From Acanthococcus lagerstroemiae (taxonomy: Eukaryota; Arthropoda; Insecta; Hemiptera; Eriococcidae): DNA of 64,000 bases. The translations under genes were made by a program, and so were the position numbers. A model generated the notes under the pieces. It was not told the DNA's origin. It made no database searches and saw only the letters and a list, made by a program, of their open reading frames with translations. Where the stretch lies: positions 11,036,001-11,100,000 of the forward strand of contig CM063114.1 in NCBI GenBank assembly GCA_031841125.1, read 5' to 3'. This document shows positions 34,426-45,560 of the stretch, piece after piece. The stretch's first letter is position 1, and every line of letters begins with the position of its first letter.

Positions 34426-35320
34426 TCGATAAGTTGGGCTGCGAAGTAACCTACTAGCGAGCCACCCCTCCCAATGGTCGTACAAAACCACCTCTTACAT
34501 CCTACTTAGTTTATTAGTTAAGCTACTTCGGCCGGTGTAAGAATCCAGTGAACAGTTTTGAGACACGATCCTTGTCTTCGGCTGACAGGTTCAGCTCGAA
34601 GGCTGGATGAGAATTAATTTGCATGTTTCGCGTAGCAGTGGATCCCTGCCGACAGCTTTGGCCGGATTATTGAACGATATTACACGGGCGAGGGCGAATT
34701 TATCCGCAGATAAAGCTCGGCCGAATTCAGCAACACGCGCTGTTAGCGGGATTTGGGCTTATATACGACTTCAAGGTCGCCAGCATACGTCTCTTATATC
34801 GCTTCGCCATGGCTCTGCCACTCGGGCTGTCGGGCATTATCTACCTTTTCGGGTTTTCGTTTGTGTACAGCCGGTCGAATCGATATTAAGGCTCATCGTC
34901 GAGCTTTTATTATTATGTAAAGACCGCAGATCCATTTCATTTCGTCAGTTCATCAAGCATGAGAAGTTCTGTGTTCTTCAACGGTGAGGGGTCTTATATT
35001 GTGCCTTTTTGTTTTCTGTTTCCCGCGTGTTTCTGGAGGCGGGGAAATTCATCGTAATATGTGGCTGCGAAACCAATTTGCTCTGAAACGCGGAAGACCT
35101 GATCCGTGGCTGGTTCGAAATCGAAGGATCTTCTCGACTAATTTCGATGCTGCTTGGATAGAAGAACAATAATTTGAATTGGGTCGGCTTGCCCGTTTAC
35201 TCGTATCTGTTGGTCTGTCTGTGTTCTGCCATATGAGTAGTAGATTTGATCTACGCGTTACTGTATGTCTGCCTGAGTATCTCGGATTTCAGAATTTCTC
35301 TCCGAAAAAGGACGGCGAGC
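34426..35320. other. CpG-rich unique block
   Basis: Positions 34560-35300 are rich in CpG, with overlapping frames on both strands; the longest is 126 codons at 34607-34987. No domain is recognised. It may be host intronic or intergenic sequence spared by transposons. Confidence 0.4.
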
Positions 35321-35785
35321 AAATACTAGGCTTGAAACTCCGTTCAGATGCATTAAGACTCTTGAGACTGTGTTACGGCTCACTCGGACTCAGTTAAAGC
35401 TCATCGAGACTCATTGTAACCCCTTTAGGACCCTTGAAGAATTTTTAGAATTCACTGACATAGGTTCGACTTCGACTCATCTTAGGACTAGTTCAGATTC
35501 AAGACTCATTAAGTTTTGATTAAGACAGCTGAGACTAAGGCACATTGAGACGTAATCTAGATGCATTAGGTCGCTGTAAATGTCAGTGAAGATTCTTTCG
35601 GACCTGTTTGGAGCAAAGACCAGGGTTGTTATTACGTTGGGATGCTTGAAGACTCATAAGACTGTGTTAAGATTCGTTTTAGCTTAGTTAAAACTCGTCA
35701 TGACTCGTTGAGACTGTATTGAGATCCTTGTTAAATCTGTAGAACTTTTTCACCACTGACTGACATGGATTCAACTGTACTAGAC
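35321..35785 (+). repeat. GACTC/TTAAG short-period array, first block
   Basis: Variants of AGACTCGTTAAG and GACTCATTGAG recur about every 10-13 bases. A longer phrase (GATGCATTAGG, then CAGTGAA, then AGACTGTGTTAAG) recurs at 38235-38412 and partly at 39138-39255. Short units are therefore organised into a higher-order repeat of roughly 170 bases or more. Confidence 0.7.
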
Positions 35786-36843
35786 ATTGTTACAGCTTTC
35801 CAGGACATGAACCCTTGAGTTCACACGCCGAAATTCACCGCTTCATGAATATCAACAGTTGTTGACCTGTACAATGCTTATTTGGTTCTGTTGTGTATAG
35901 AGACAGACCAGGCTATCTATTAACACGGAATTATCCGGCATGAGTGAGGTATTGTTCCGCAATACAGGAGATTTTGAGAACTCCCCTATTTTAGTGATGA
36001 AATCCAATAAAGAAGAAAATTGCTGCAAATAATGTATAATAGTGCTTGTATACATGAAATACGGAACTGTTACTAAAAACCCATCTCACCCTACCGTTAC
36101 TCATTCTCTACCCCAGTGCGTTCTTCTCTCCCACAAAATAATCTAATGACAATTCACATTTTATACATTGAGTTTATGTTTTTTTGAGCCACTGGGTTCA
36201 TTTTTGAGGTAGTTTCAGCTCTAACCCGTATTTTATGGGTTCCGCAATTCCAACGGAGGTTTGGTACTTACTGAAATCAAATTCAGGATGCAAAATCAAA
36301 TGTTACCCCTTCAAAAGGCTTTTACGTCTTGCCGGATACTTGTAAGATTTTAAATTTGTTATGCAAATGGAAAAATGAAGAGGCTTCATCTTTTGCAGCT
36401 TACATTACACAATAATGGATCTCCTTCAGGTAGAGGGTACCTCAACATCAGTGTCATTAGAGGGTCGGTTCGAGAGAGTGGCAATGAGGTAGATGTAGGA
36501 TTTGCTGCTGGAACTGTAGTCGAGACAGAAAAATTTGGGAATTGCAGTTGTTTAACCGTTTTGCTTCACTTTTAGGAGGAATTTAGCGAAAATTGAATTT
36601 AACTTTTTATTTAACATCGAACGGTAAGAAATGCGAATAACGAATAAACGAATACAGAAATTTGATAACAACAGAAAAAAGGTGTCGCCAGACTAGATAA
36701 ACAAAATATGAACAAAGGTGCCGCCACATTAAGGGGTGGTTTGACAGCAGTGTTTGCAGCTTAGGTAGCTGCAAATGGTGTAGGGACCCAGACAGCATCA
36801 CAGTCGCGCGGGTAGAAAAATCAGTAACCAAACCAAACGTTAA
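35786..36843. other. Unassigned
   Basis: Short frames occur on both strands around 36375-36880, with no motif. No repeat is recognised. Confidence 0.4.
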
Positions 36844-37024
36844 CGGCGTTTTCACTTGGCTTCTCACGCTACAAGCTAACAAGCTATCTTTTAAATTACA
36901 TTGCGTAAAGCTAACAAGCTACAAGTTCAAATATTCCAACTTGTAGCTTGTAGTATTTACGCAATGTAATTTAAATGCTAGCTTGTTAGCTTGTAGCTTG
37001 TAGAGAAGCCAAGTGAAAACGCCG
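36844..37024. mobile_element. 181-bp palindromic element (CGGCGTTTTCACTTGGC)
   Basis: The left arm 36844-36928 and right arm 36938-37024 are reverse complements with few mismatches around a loop of about 9 bases. The ends read CGGCGTTTTCACTTGGCTTC. Within each arm CTACAAGCTAACAAGCTA is itself repeated. It is non-coding. It may be a foldback MITE. The flanks do not give a clean target duplication. Confidence 0.8.
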
Positions 37025-37759
37025 AAGTTGAACACGTATGCGGCCAGCGTTGGATTGAATGAGAGAGGCACAGTTTAGATTTAGAATCATGGAATAATAA
37101 TGGAGGACCGGTTGTCTGGCAACTCCCGCACCAGTGTACAGCCGATGTCAAGGTGCTCATAAAGAGGAAAAAGACCGGGAGGTGCAGTCGAAACGGATAC
37201 AACCTGGAAAGAAGCCGAAGGATGCGGTGGGAGAATTAGAAGAGGAAATTGAAATGGAAACAGCATGAAGAGACGCAGCCCCATAGAGAGAAAAAGAGGG
37301 CCGGGGGATTTCCCCTCCTTCCAGTTCATTTTTTTTTTTTTTTGTCATATGGGAAAAAATTATAAGCGACGAGATAAGAGGTTTCTTTCATGATGTAAGG
37401 AGTGATTGCTGATTTGATGTACAGTATGAAGTAGCCGTAAAGCGTTGAAATTCAGGACTTTTAAAAATATCGGGCCCTCCTAAAAGTCCGGGCCCGGGAT
37501 ATTTCCCCCCTTTCCACCCTGCCTTTCGACAGGGTTGAAGATACGAAGGATGTGGTGGTAGAATGTAAGAAGTTGGAAGATGTGGTGGGAGAATTTGTGA
37601 TAGTGGTAACCATGAGACTCCTAAATGAGTTTCAGCCTACCTACAATTCAAATAATGTATTGCATCTGGTAGTGTGAGTATGTAAGTATCCAGGTTTTTT
37701 TTCCTCGGAGAATCTTTGTAAAATATTACAAAACTGTTTTGAGTGATTAACAGTTCCGA
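37025..37759. other. Unassigned
   Basis: A small inverted pair, ATATCGGGCCC and GGGCCCGGGATAT, lies at 37467-37502. Frames on the minus strand at 36978-37348 lack motifs. Confidence 0.4.
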
Positions 37760-38065
37760 CCTCTGAATTTACCTCTAAAATGAATTCAGCGACGTGAAAA
37801 ACGCACATAGAATGTTGAAGTTGGAGTAAGTGCTAGCCTCTTTGTGGAACTCAAAAGAGAGGTGTTACGACTCGAAAAACCTCAAAAATGAATTCATCGA
37901 CCCACAAAACTCCATTTTCTACTAACTTATAAAATGTTGAATTTGGCTTTACTAAGTACCCAGCTCGCTTGTAGATATGTGAAGCCCAAAAAGGAGGAGT
38001 TGAGGCTGAATTGATCTCAAAAATGAATTTAGCGACTAAAAAACTTCTAGATATCATGGAAAATG
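37760..38065 (+). repeat. Degenerate array with AAATGAATTCAGCGAC core (three units)
   Basis: AAATGAATTCAGCGACGTGAA (37778 region), AAATGAATTCATCGACCCAC (37888 region) and AAATGAATTTAGCGACTAA (38020 region) mark three units of about 110-130 bases. Each unit continues AAAAAC..., then AAATGTTGAA.TTGG. The same core recurs at other sites in the window. Confidence 0.7.
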
Positions 38066-38149
38066 TTCTTTACCAATCATTTTGAGCTTCGAAGGAAAAG
38101 AAAATGATATTGGTGAAATTTACCGTATGTGCATTTCATATAAAAAAGT

Positions 38150-39700
38150 ATGAATGCACGGTAAGAGTCTTAAGAATCTTCATGACTCCTTACGGTTCGA
38201 TTAAGATCGTCGAGACTCTTCAAGACGTGTTAAAACTTCTTCTGGATGCATTAGGACGCAGTAAGTTCCAGTTGAAACGATTCGAGACATTCATTCAGAA
38301 CTAATGTAAGCCAGGGTCAGAGTTGCGATCCCGTTGAGATGCATAAAGACTAACAAGACTGTGTTGATGTTCATTTGAGCTCAGGTAAAACCCGTCAATA
38401 CTTGTTAAGATCTTGTTAGAACTTAAATAACTTTGGAAGAGCCTACAAGCGCCTCATAAAATCTTGCGTACATCTAAAGAAGTCTTAATTAGTTTAATCT
38501 GGGTTGATAGAGTCCTGAGAAGTCTAAAATCAATCCGAAGGAGTGTTAATAAACCTTAATCAAGACTGGAAGAAACGTAAGATTTCTCAACAGGCCTGGT
38601 ATAGACTTACATCTGGAAATCTTCAAAAGATGGACTTGTTTAGATAGAAGAGTCTTGATGAGTTCTCGATACACTGTAATAGTTTGACGCCAGCCTTCAA
38701 AATAGTCTAAATTATTCTCAAGCACGCTTGTGAGACGCTAGAAATATTTTAAAGAGTTTCTTACTACTCAGAAAGAGTCTTTATCGAGTCAGCGAGGTAT
38801 CTAAAGACTTGAACAAATGAAAAAGAACCTTACCGAAGATAGAACAAGTTAAAAGTGGCTAGAAAGGTCTTGCAGAAGTTCGGGATGATCTTAAGCAAGT
38901 CTGGAAGAATCTTTAAGAACTCTGAATAAATTTGTAAAATACCTTGCGATGTTTTAAACAAGTTTGGAAAAGTCTTGAAAGGTCTTCAGCAAGTTTGGAA
39001 TTGTTTGAAAGGGTCTGAAACTAGTCTAGACTGTTATAACTGCTTAAGAGTCGTGTAGACTGTGCTACGACTCATCGAGGTTCTTTTGAGACAGTTGAGA
39101 TTCTTGAAGACACTTAAAAATTTTGTCTAGAGTTGCCTTGGACGCAGTAAGTTCCAGTTGAAACTCTTCAACGCTTTGTTAAGATTCTTTCCAGACCTAT
39201 TTGGACTCTGTTAGGGCTCTTTAAGAGTTGCTAAAACCAGTTAAAACGGGATAACACCATGTTAGATTTCTTTGAGACTCGTTAAGATTCTGTTGGGATG
39301 CGTGAGGATTCTTAAGACGCATTAATACTTGTTAAGTCTCTCTGAAGACTAGTTAAAATTCAGCGAAGACTCGTCCGAGCTTAATTGAAACTCATTAAGA
39401 ATCATGGAGATTGTGTTAACACTGCGTGAAAACCTCTAATTGCTGTTCACATTCATTAACCTTCATCAAGAGTTTTAGGACTGTTAGAGGACTTCGGATT
39501 TCATTGACGTGCATGAAGACACAGTGAACTGTGTCTGTTTACTACACGTATCAAAAGACTCGTTAAGACTCTGAAGAATGACAATGAAAACCTGTCAGCA
39601 CGTATCAAAAGACTCGTTCAGACTCTCTCAAGAATGACAGCCTGTTCAAGATTACTGTCAGATTAATTAAATCCGTGTCAACTCTGTGAGTTTGAAAATA
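38150..39700 (+). repeat. GACTC/TTAAG short-period array, main block
   Basis: About 1.5 kb is built from 10-13 base variants of GACTCRTTAAG. Between about 38475 and 39010 the array reads mostly in the opposite sense (AAGTCTTAAAGAGTCT-type words), then returns to the first sense. The change of strand within one array implies inversions during growth. No coding potential is present. Confidence 0.7.
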
Positions 39701-41224
39701 GAATCTTGTTCTCTTTGCCTTATGGAAGTAGAGATATCTTGGCTTCTGGCTCAGGTTCTTCTCTGATGAGAAGACAGATTCTTGATTATTTGGTAATTAG
39801 GACTGATTGGTACCGTTTGTGAATCTCGTTTTTTGGCCTTTAGAAGAATACTGACCCTGAAAGACCTTAGTTTCTGCATTCTAGGTCGTATTTCGCGGAC
39901 TCATTTGTTCCCAGAGCGAAGAGGGGGAGTAGATCATTCATGCTAACTATGTAGATCGATTTAACGCCATGGTCGAAATTGGGAAAGCCGTCGGAGGTTT
40001 TGCTTTGAAAACTATTACTAGCTATAATCGATGTTTTCATGAACTTTAGATCTCATGTTGTATGCAATAACTTGTCGTAATTGTCCGTAATCCACGGTGT
40101 TATGAGATGATTTCAAGTGTTATCAATAACGATGAAAAAAGAAAAGAAAAATTTTCTGGCTTTTAACAACAAGAAGACGAGATTTGCTGCGCAGTTCAAG
40201 CTGAAGGTGCCGGCACGAAATTGTTTCCGCAATGTTGGAATATTCTGCTCATTTTCGTGCCCCGCGCACTTCGGCACTGTAAAGCTTGAGAAGGCTGATT
40301 TGATTCGCCTTTACATACATACACTAAATAAAAAGCACGTTTACAGACGTACAACATAGAGGGAGCTTGTGATATTGAAAAGTTACGTTAACCTACATTC
40401 TTTTGTCAAAAAAAAAAAAGAAAAAAAAAGATGGAAGTCTTCTTCTCGCCGAAATCTTACCTCGTTCGTTTTGCGAAGAAGTTTCCGCTCGCTGCACCAG
40501 AGGGAGAATTTTACCTCCGCGTGTACATTTTACTTTTATATAATGATCGGCGTTATCGGGAATTGTAACTCGAAATGCTATTGCTATTCTTTTTTTCTTC
40601 TCTATCGTTTCCCATCGTAATTTTATTAGCTTTTTGCGCCCGTTCTTTGATAAATGATACACTCTATCGTGACCGTATTTTGATTACATAGCGAATTAAG
40701 TCAGAGCTTGTACCCCGGTTTCTAACATCGTTATTTGGTCCAAAGTCAACTTTCGTGCCTCTTGTAGTGATCTAGCTTTTATGTTCGATGTTCGCATCGT
40801 CTCAGGTTCTCGAAGCTGAATGAAAAATGACCGGAGGCTTCATTCTACGAATAATTAAATTCTTGCGGTTCCGAACTCGCTTTTGTTTCGAGAATTCAGT
40901 GACGAAGTACAGCATCCAAGAAAAAAATTAGGGTCGGACTTCAATGGTATATAAAAGTACTTGAATTCGGGATACGAATCGGGGTATTCGAATTCGATCC
41001 ATATGGACCCTCATTAAGTAAATTACTTGTGAGGTCTCAAAGCGGCTGAAAGTTTGGGTGGCAAGTTCATTTCTCGCGCTGATTTCAAATCTTTTCTTTC
41101 AATTTCGATTGCGGCTATTTGTCGGGTGAATGGCTCTTTTGGTCAGAAGTTTCACGGTGCGATCTCGATATTAATTCATGGGCTCTCGTGGTATTATCTA
41201 ATAGACAAGTGACTGAACCCGCGT
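39701..41224. other. Unassigned; CpG-rich in places
   Basis: Short frames at 40117-40662 overlap on both strands and contain purine/pyrimidine runs (40409-40431). No gene or repeat is recognised. Confidence 0.4.
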
Positions 41225-41289
41225 ATCTTCTTCAGATGGTGCATCCGATGCCGGACGCTAGCGGTCGTGGTTTTTGATATGCGACTCCC

Positions 41290-41516
41290 CTGGACAGGGT
41301 TAGTCGGGTTAGTTTGCGACAGTTTGTTGCCTTAGAGTTTTCCTTCTCTGTGCCGAAGAAAGTGCAGACGCAGCTCGCGTACTAGCCATATGTTTTCATT
41401 TCGTTGAGTTAGCTGTCCACGACCTGCACACGCACAGTACCGAATTTTCCTGATCTGGTGGTAACCCGTTCTGCGATGGTAATGCTTTGTTCGTTCGAAC
41501 TGACGCGGTTACAGAA
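41290..41516 (+). repeat. 220-bp dispersed repeat, copy 2
   Basis: It carries the same ordered words as 17781-18020: TTAGAGTTTT, TGTGCCGAAGAA, CAGCTCGCGTACTAGCCAT, CTGATCTGGTGGTAACCCG, GTTCGTTCGAACTG. It forms the left arm of the foldback candidate. Confidence 0.8.
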
Positions 41517-41949
41517 CCACCAGATCTTGGTCAAATCGGTGTTTGCTTCCTTAGGAAGTACTTGAGATACCAATAATTTGGTGGTTATCGATGGCTGTTC
41601 ATAATTTCTTCCGATAAGAGGATGGTTAAAATCTCTCTATTGAACATGAGCGGCCACGGAGAGTGATATGTATTTTCTGCCAACTGCACATTGGAACCAA
41701 GTAGAGGTGTAGCATGGACTTCTGTCCCCCCCGTCTCCCAAAGATTTGCCGGCTAGCTTTAGTTGGGGTATCAGTGGCTTTCAGTCGGAAATTTGAAGAC
41801 TTTTTGTAATGTTTTCGCCTGTTTCTTAAATCAGTAAAGAAACTCAAAAAGCTTGTTGGTTCTCTCTGCTCGCAAAACTAGGGTCTTCTCAGTTGGAAGA
41901 TTTTCGGTTTCTCTTCCTCTTTCCTCACATCCATTTCTTTACGGTACAT

Positions 41950-42320
41950 AATTAGTCTTTACTTAATCCTAGTGATTCTTAATGAGTGTTAACTTAAATT
42001 AAAGTTTTAATGAGTCCGAACGGTATCTTGATGACTTCGCAGAGTCTTGATGAGTTAATACAACTTCTTGATCAATCTTTTTGTGGTCTTAATGAGGTTT
42101 AATCAGTTTCAGAAAAACCTTACCAATTCTTTGCCTTTATCAGTTTCAAGGAGCCTGAAAAAGTTTCAGCGAGTCTCAACTAAGGTCTTATTGTTTATGG
42201 AGTCTTAACGAGATAACAAAATCCCGAGTCCTGATGAGTATTTGAAGTTCTAATGAGTAGTAAATTGTAATAATTTGAGTCTTGATAAGTCACTACTAAG
42301 TGGCAGTCAGTCCTAAAGAG
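41950..42320 (-). repeat. GAGTCTTRATGAGT short-period array
   Basis: Variants of GAGTCTTAATGAGT recur every 10-16 bases. They are the reverse complement of the GACTC/TTAAG words at 35.3-39.7 kb, so this is the same kind of array in the opposite orientation. A weaker continuation lies at 43080-43350 beyond the inserted element. Confidence 0.65.
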
Positions 42321-42424
42321 TCTTTTATTATTAACTATGGATGAAAGTACCTGTTTGTGCTGGCCAAGTGCTGTATTTGGTCAGTTGTGTTTTCATATGA
42401 ATTTTAAAAGGAATACATCTTATT

Positions 42425-43026
42425 ATGGTGTCTGCAGGTCATGAAAGTCACGAAAAATTCTTGTTTATTCAAACGAGGCCATAGAAATTATGAAAAAATT
42501 GTTTTTTCTGAAATGTTTCACAATCATGAAGAAGTCATGTTTTTGTTTATTATTTTAATTTCTGAAACTGGAAGTTCGGATTATGTTCTATCATTTTATC
42601 GTAATAAATCAAAAATTGTGTGGGAAATACACAACCACAAAAAAATTGTTTGTATTTACGATAATGTAAAGATGAGATATAATAAGAAGCAAACACCTCC
42701 TGCCCAAGTCCTTGGGTGATGTTTAGAATTGAAATCATCGTATGGCGTTGTTCAGATGGCAATTTCAAAAAAAAAGTTTTCGAATGTCCATTTTGTATCC
42801 CTCTCCAGAAAATAAGGCCCATGTAGAATATTTGTTTATATGAGTGGTTTCACTTCATGAAGGCTAGTGTTTTGTGAAATGTCAACAAATTTACGTAGAA
42901 AGAATGTATTTAAGCCTATTAAAAGGAGGAGAGGCTGACCCTTCCCGCACGAAGATTCGAAAAAATTTTCAATTTTGGTCATGGAAAAGTCATATTTTTT
43001 ATTTTTCGGATCCTGCAGACATTCTG
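42425..43026. mobile_element. CAGGGTGTCTAC family element, type 3-like
   Basis: The left end GGTGTCTGCAGGTCATGAAA and the right end (minus strand) GCAGAATGTCTGCAGGATCC are inverted and degenerate. Subterminal AAAGTCAYGAAA and GGTCATGGAAAAGTCAT words match other family members. A 92-codon frame at 42441-42719 has no transposase motif. It splits the short-period array. Confidence 0.6.
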
Positions 43027-43439
43027 CTTAAGTAATTTTATCATTTTGTTCAAGTATTTTGATTAATCCTCGATTACTAGTTCTTATAGAATCTCTGAGA
43101 GATCTAACTGCAACCTAAAGAGTCCCTACAAGTTTCTGCAGTGTCTTGAAGAGTCTTCAATGGGTTATAATCGTTTTTAAAGAGTTTCAAAAGGTCTCAA
43201 TACGTTTTAAACTGTCTCAACATATTGGTTTGCGTGCTATAAATTGTGTTTATGAGTCTTTACAGTCATATGATGTAGTGTGAATGTGTCTCAATATAGA
43301 CTTATGGAGTCTATCTCTGTTAGTTTTATTAGAGTCATGACAAGTTTCAGTTCTCTAACTGCTCATTGACGTTTTCTGGCTGGTAACTTGTCTTCATGGC
43401 CTGTTTGCCTTCCTTTGATCACTGTTCTGTGCTATTTGA

Positions 43440-43650
43440 GGTGCATTAATTTGCAAGGCGTGTTATCACCAGATCAGAAAGACTGATATTGTGCGTGTGT
43501 ACGTCATGGCAGCCTATCAAAAGTCGTAAAACACGTAGCTAGTAAGTGAACTGTGGCTGCAAATTTTTCGGCACAGAGGATAAAAACTCGAACGCAACAA
43601 ATTTTTGGGAAAGCAACAGCAAACTACCCCGACTAACCTTGCCCAGGATC
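43440..43650 (-). repeat. 220-bp dispersed repeat, copy 3
   Basis: Inverted relative to copies 1 and 2: read on the minus strand it contains TTCGAGTTTT, CTGTGCCGAAAA, ACTAGCTACGTGTTTT, and CTGATCTGGTGATAACACGCC. It is the right arm of the foldback candidate. It is more diverged than copies 1 and 2 are from each other. Confidence 0.75.
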
Positions 43651-43690
43651 AACAGTGTCCAACATCGGATACGGAACTTGAAGAAAAATT

Positions 43691-44399
43691 TGTACTACTG
43701 GCTTTAGCATCATTTCACAAAATTAGTAAAAGAGTGCGGGATACGGATATGAACTTATGAACACACTAACTTGAGGCTAAAATAGCTCCAGGCCTAATTG
43801 TGCTGTTGAATTTCTTCACAGCACCTGATACCTAGAGACTCCTGTTGCAGTTAAAACTTGGAGTCGTCCAAAGTGGTTATATTTTTGGAAAGTGGGGGGG
43901 GGGATCTTAACATTGCTTCTCGATTTCTTGGAGTGGGGAGACGGGACATTATATATGTTTTATGTAGTAAAGAAGAAGGCTCCATATTCTTACAACGAAA
44001 AGACAGGAGATGATTTTACGACTCGACGACAAAAGAGTTTATGGTTATCACTCTGAGAATGAAGTTCTTTCCGATCATGATCAATCTGTAATTGGATAAA
44101 TAAATAAATACTACTTACTATTGCTTTGCATCCTTTTCATTTTCTTAGTAAGACTAGATAAGACAGTGTGTCGCACCGAGTTTTAAACTTGTTTTGAATG
44201 AACCTCAAATCATTTCTAACGAAAACAACCTCATAAAAGGCAGTGTTTCGGGAGAAAAATAAAAGTGAGTGAGTGAAGGGGCTCGGCCTTTTGTACATAT
44301 AAACTCATACGCTGTGGGCTTATCATACGTCATTCCTTTGGAGATGGAGGCTCCCGTACAAAAAGAATTGCGTTCTAAACCTCTCGTAGGTAGCGCTGC
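43691..44399. other. Unassigned; possible LINE tail at 44090-44120
   Basis: TGTAATTGGATAAATAAATAAATA at about 44090-44113 looks like a plus-strand LINE 3' tail, but no protein motif is recognised upstream. A 10-base G run lies at 43894-43903. Confidence 0.35.
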
Positions 44400-44518
44400 G
44401 TTTTTCGGCTAGAAGTGAAGAGGGCTAAGACAGCCCTGACAGCCTCCCCGACGTCTCTGAGGTAATGCTTGAAAGGGCAGATTCCAGGGCTCGAGTTGAG
44501 AGCAAGTTAGAAGAAAAG
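44400..44518 (+). mobile_element. 5'-truncated SINE with target duplication
   Basis: The insert shares GAAGAGGGCTAAGACAGCCC, GACGTCTCT and GGATTCCAGGGCTCG-type sequence with the minus-strand SINE at 63275-63492 but lacks its tRNA-like head. It ends in TTAGAAGAAAA. The flanks GGTAGCGCTGC (44389-44399) and GGTAGCGCTAC (44519-44529) match at 10 of 11 bases. This is a classic 5'-truncated retroposition product. Confidence 0.8.
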
Positions 44519-44763
44519 GTAGCGCTACCATAGGCAAACGTTTGGTGGGTATTGTTATAAGTTTGTGGTGATCTATTCACGTCTATTCACCCCAAAGTGA
44601 TGAGAATACAATTCACATACTGACAGTGCTGCCAACACATGCAACTTAGGTTTAACTCCGAATAGGTTGCCTTGTTTTTTATCTAGCTTGATCAACTTTG
44701 ATCCTATCCCCTTCATCAGGTGCTCAGTTTTCCCCAGATCGTTGAACTAACGTTAAAATATAA

Positions 44764-44837
44764 GGATGGTGTCGGGAAAAAGGTCACAAGTCGTATGATT
44801 TTGCATATGACTTGTACCCTTTAGCCCGACACCATTC
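44764..44837. repeat. 74-bp hairpin (GATGGTGTCGGG ends)
   Basis: GGATGGTGTCGGG...ACAAGTCGTATG pairs with CATATGACTTGT...CCCGACACCATTC, with a stem of about 33 bp and a loop of only a few bases. It could be a tiny MITE or a microRNA-like precursor. No relative was found in the window, so neither is proven. Confidence 0.7.
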
Positions 44838-45441
44838 GTATTCAATTTACAAGTCTTGATTTTATAGAATTATCCGGAATTCTCGTCCATGCAAAAGAAC
44901 TCTAAGTCGCACAATTATACAACATTCTATCAATACCCTCCTCTCTGAGGTCAACCTTATGCGTACTCGTCGATTTATCTGTGTGCCCTGATCACGGATA
45001 TACTGGATATAGGACTGTAGAGCACACCATCCATGTGTTATTTGAATGTAATTAATCTGATACAAATAGTTGTTAGCAAATATCGGGTGATAGATCCTCG
45101 CTATGGTCCAAAATCGAGTGTATTTGCGGCGATGGGGTCAAGACCAGTCGATTGATGGACATTAAGTCATGTTCTTGAGGGTAGTTTGCTTTTCGACTGA
45201 GTCGAAGCTCGCGACTTTCTACGCGACTCGAACAACGCATCGAGACTTCGGTATAACTTTACAATGTTCATTTGGATCCAAGAATATCACACTTTGAAGC
45301 TCGAAAATCACTGTTGCAGTCAACAGGTCAACAGCTGTACCTGATCAGGGGCTTAGGGAGAGGGGGGGGTCTCGACCATTCACCTTTACGTTCTTGTTAA
45401 ACAGTGGGTTTTCTATTTTTACCCCTCTAACTAAACCCTCG
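44838..45441. other. Unassigned
   Basis: Short frames with no motif. An 8-base G run occurs at 45362-45369. Confidence 0.4.
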
Positions 45442-45549
45442 TCCCTTCTGGTCAACGACACGATACTCGAAAGGGGAGATTTCGAGGTCCCGGGGACGGA
45501 GTTTGAAGAGCCACATTGGCATGCGTGTATCGCCGCACGCTCCACCAGA
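45442..45549 (+). mobile_element. SINE-like retroposon CGAAAGGGTA, copy 2
   Basis: The 108-bp insert begins TCCCTTCTGGTCAACGACAC, then CGATACTCGAAAGGGG, and ends with GAGCCACATTGGCATGCGTG and a GC-rich tail. The flanks CTAAACCCTCG and CATAACCCTCC agree at 8 of 11 bases, an eroded target duplication. It matches the copy at 62270-62376 along its whole length. Confidence 0.65.
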
Positions 45550-45560
45550 CATAACCCTCC

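Larger units (their letters stand above)
41225..43690. mobile_element. Candidate foldback element with long inverted ends
   Basis: A 220-290 base repeat at 41225-41516 faces an inverted copy at 43440-43690. Outer phrases such as GGTTAGTCGGG and TATCCGATG / CATCCGATG match on both sides, with one 26-base gap. Between them lie GAGTCTTRATGAGT-type short-period arrays (41950-42320 and 43080-43350) and a CAGGGTGTCTAC-type element (42425-43026). Long inverted ends around minisatellite sequence resemble foldback transposons. No transposase and no target duplication are visible, so chance placement of two dispersed repeats is possible. Confidence 0.45.

Noticed and set aside
34607..34987. 126-codon plus-strand frame as a gene
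   Set aside because: It is in a CpG-rich stretch and has no recognised motif.
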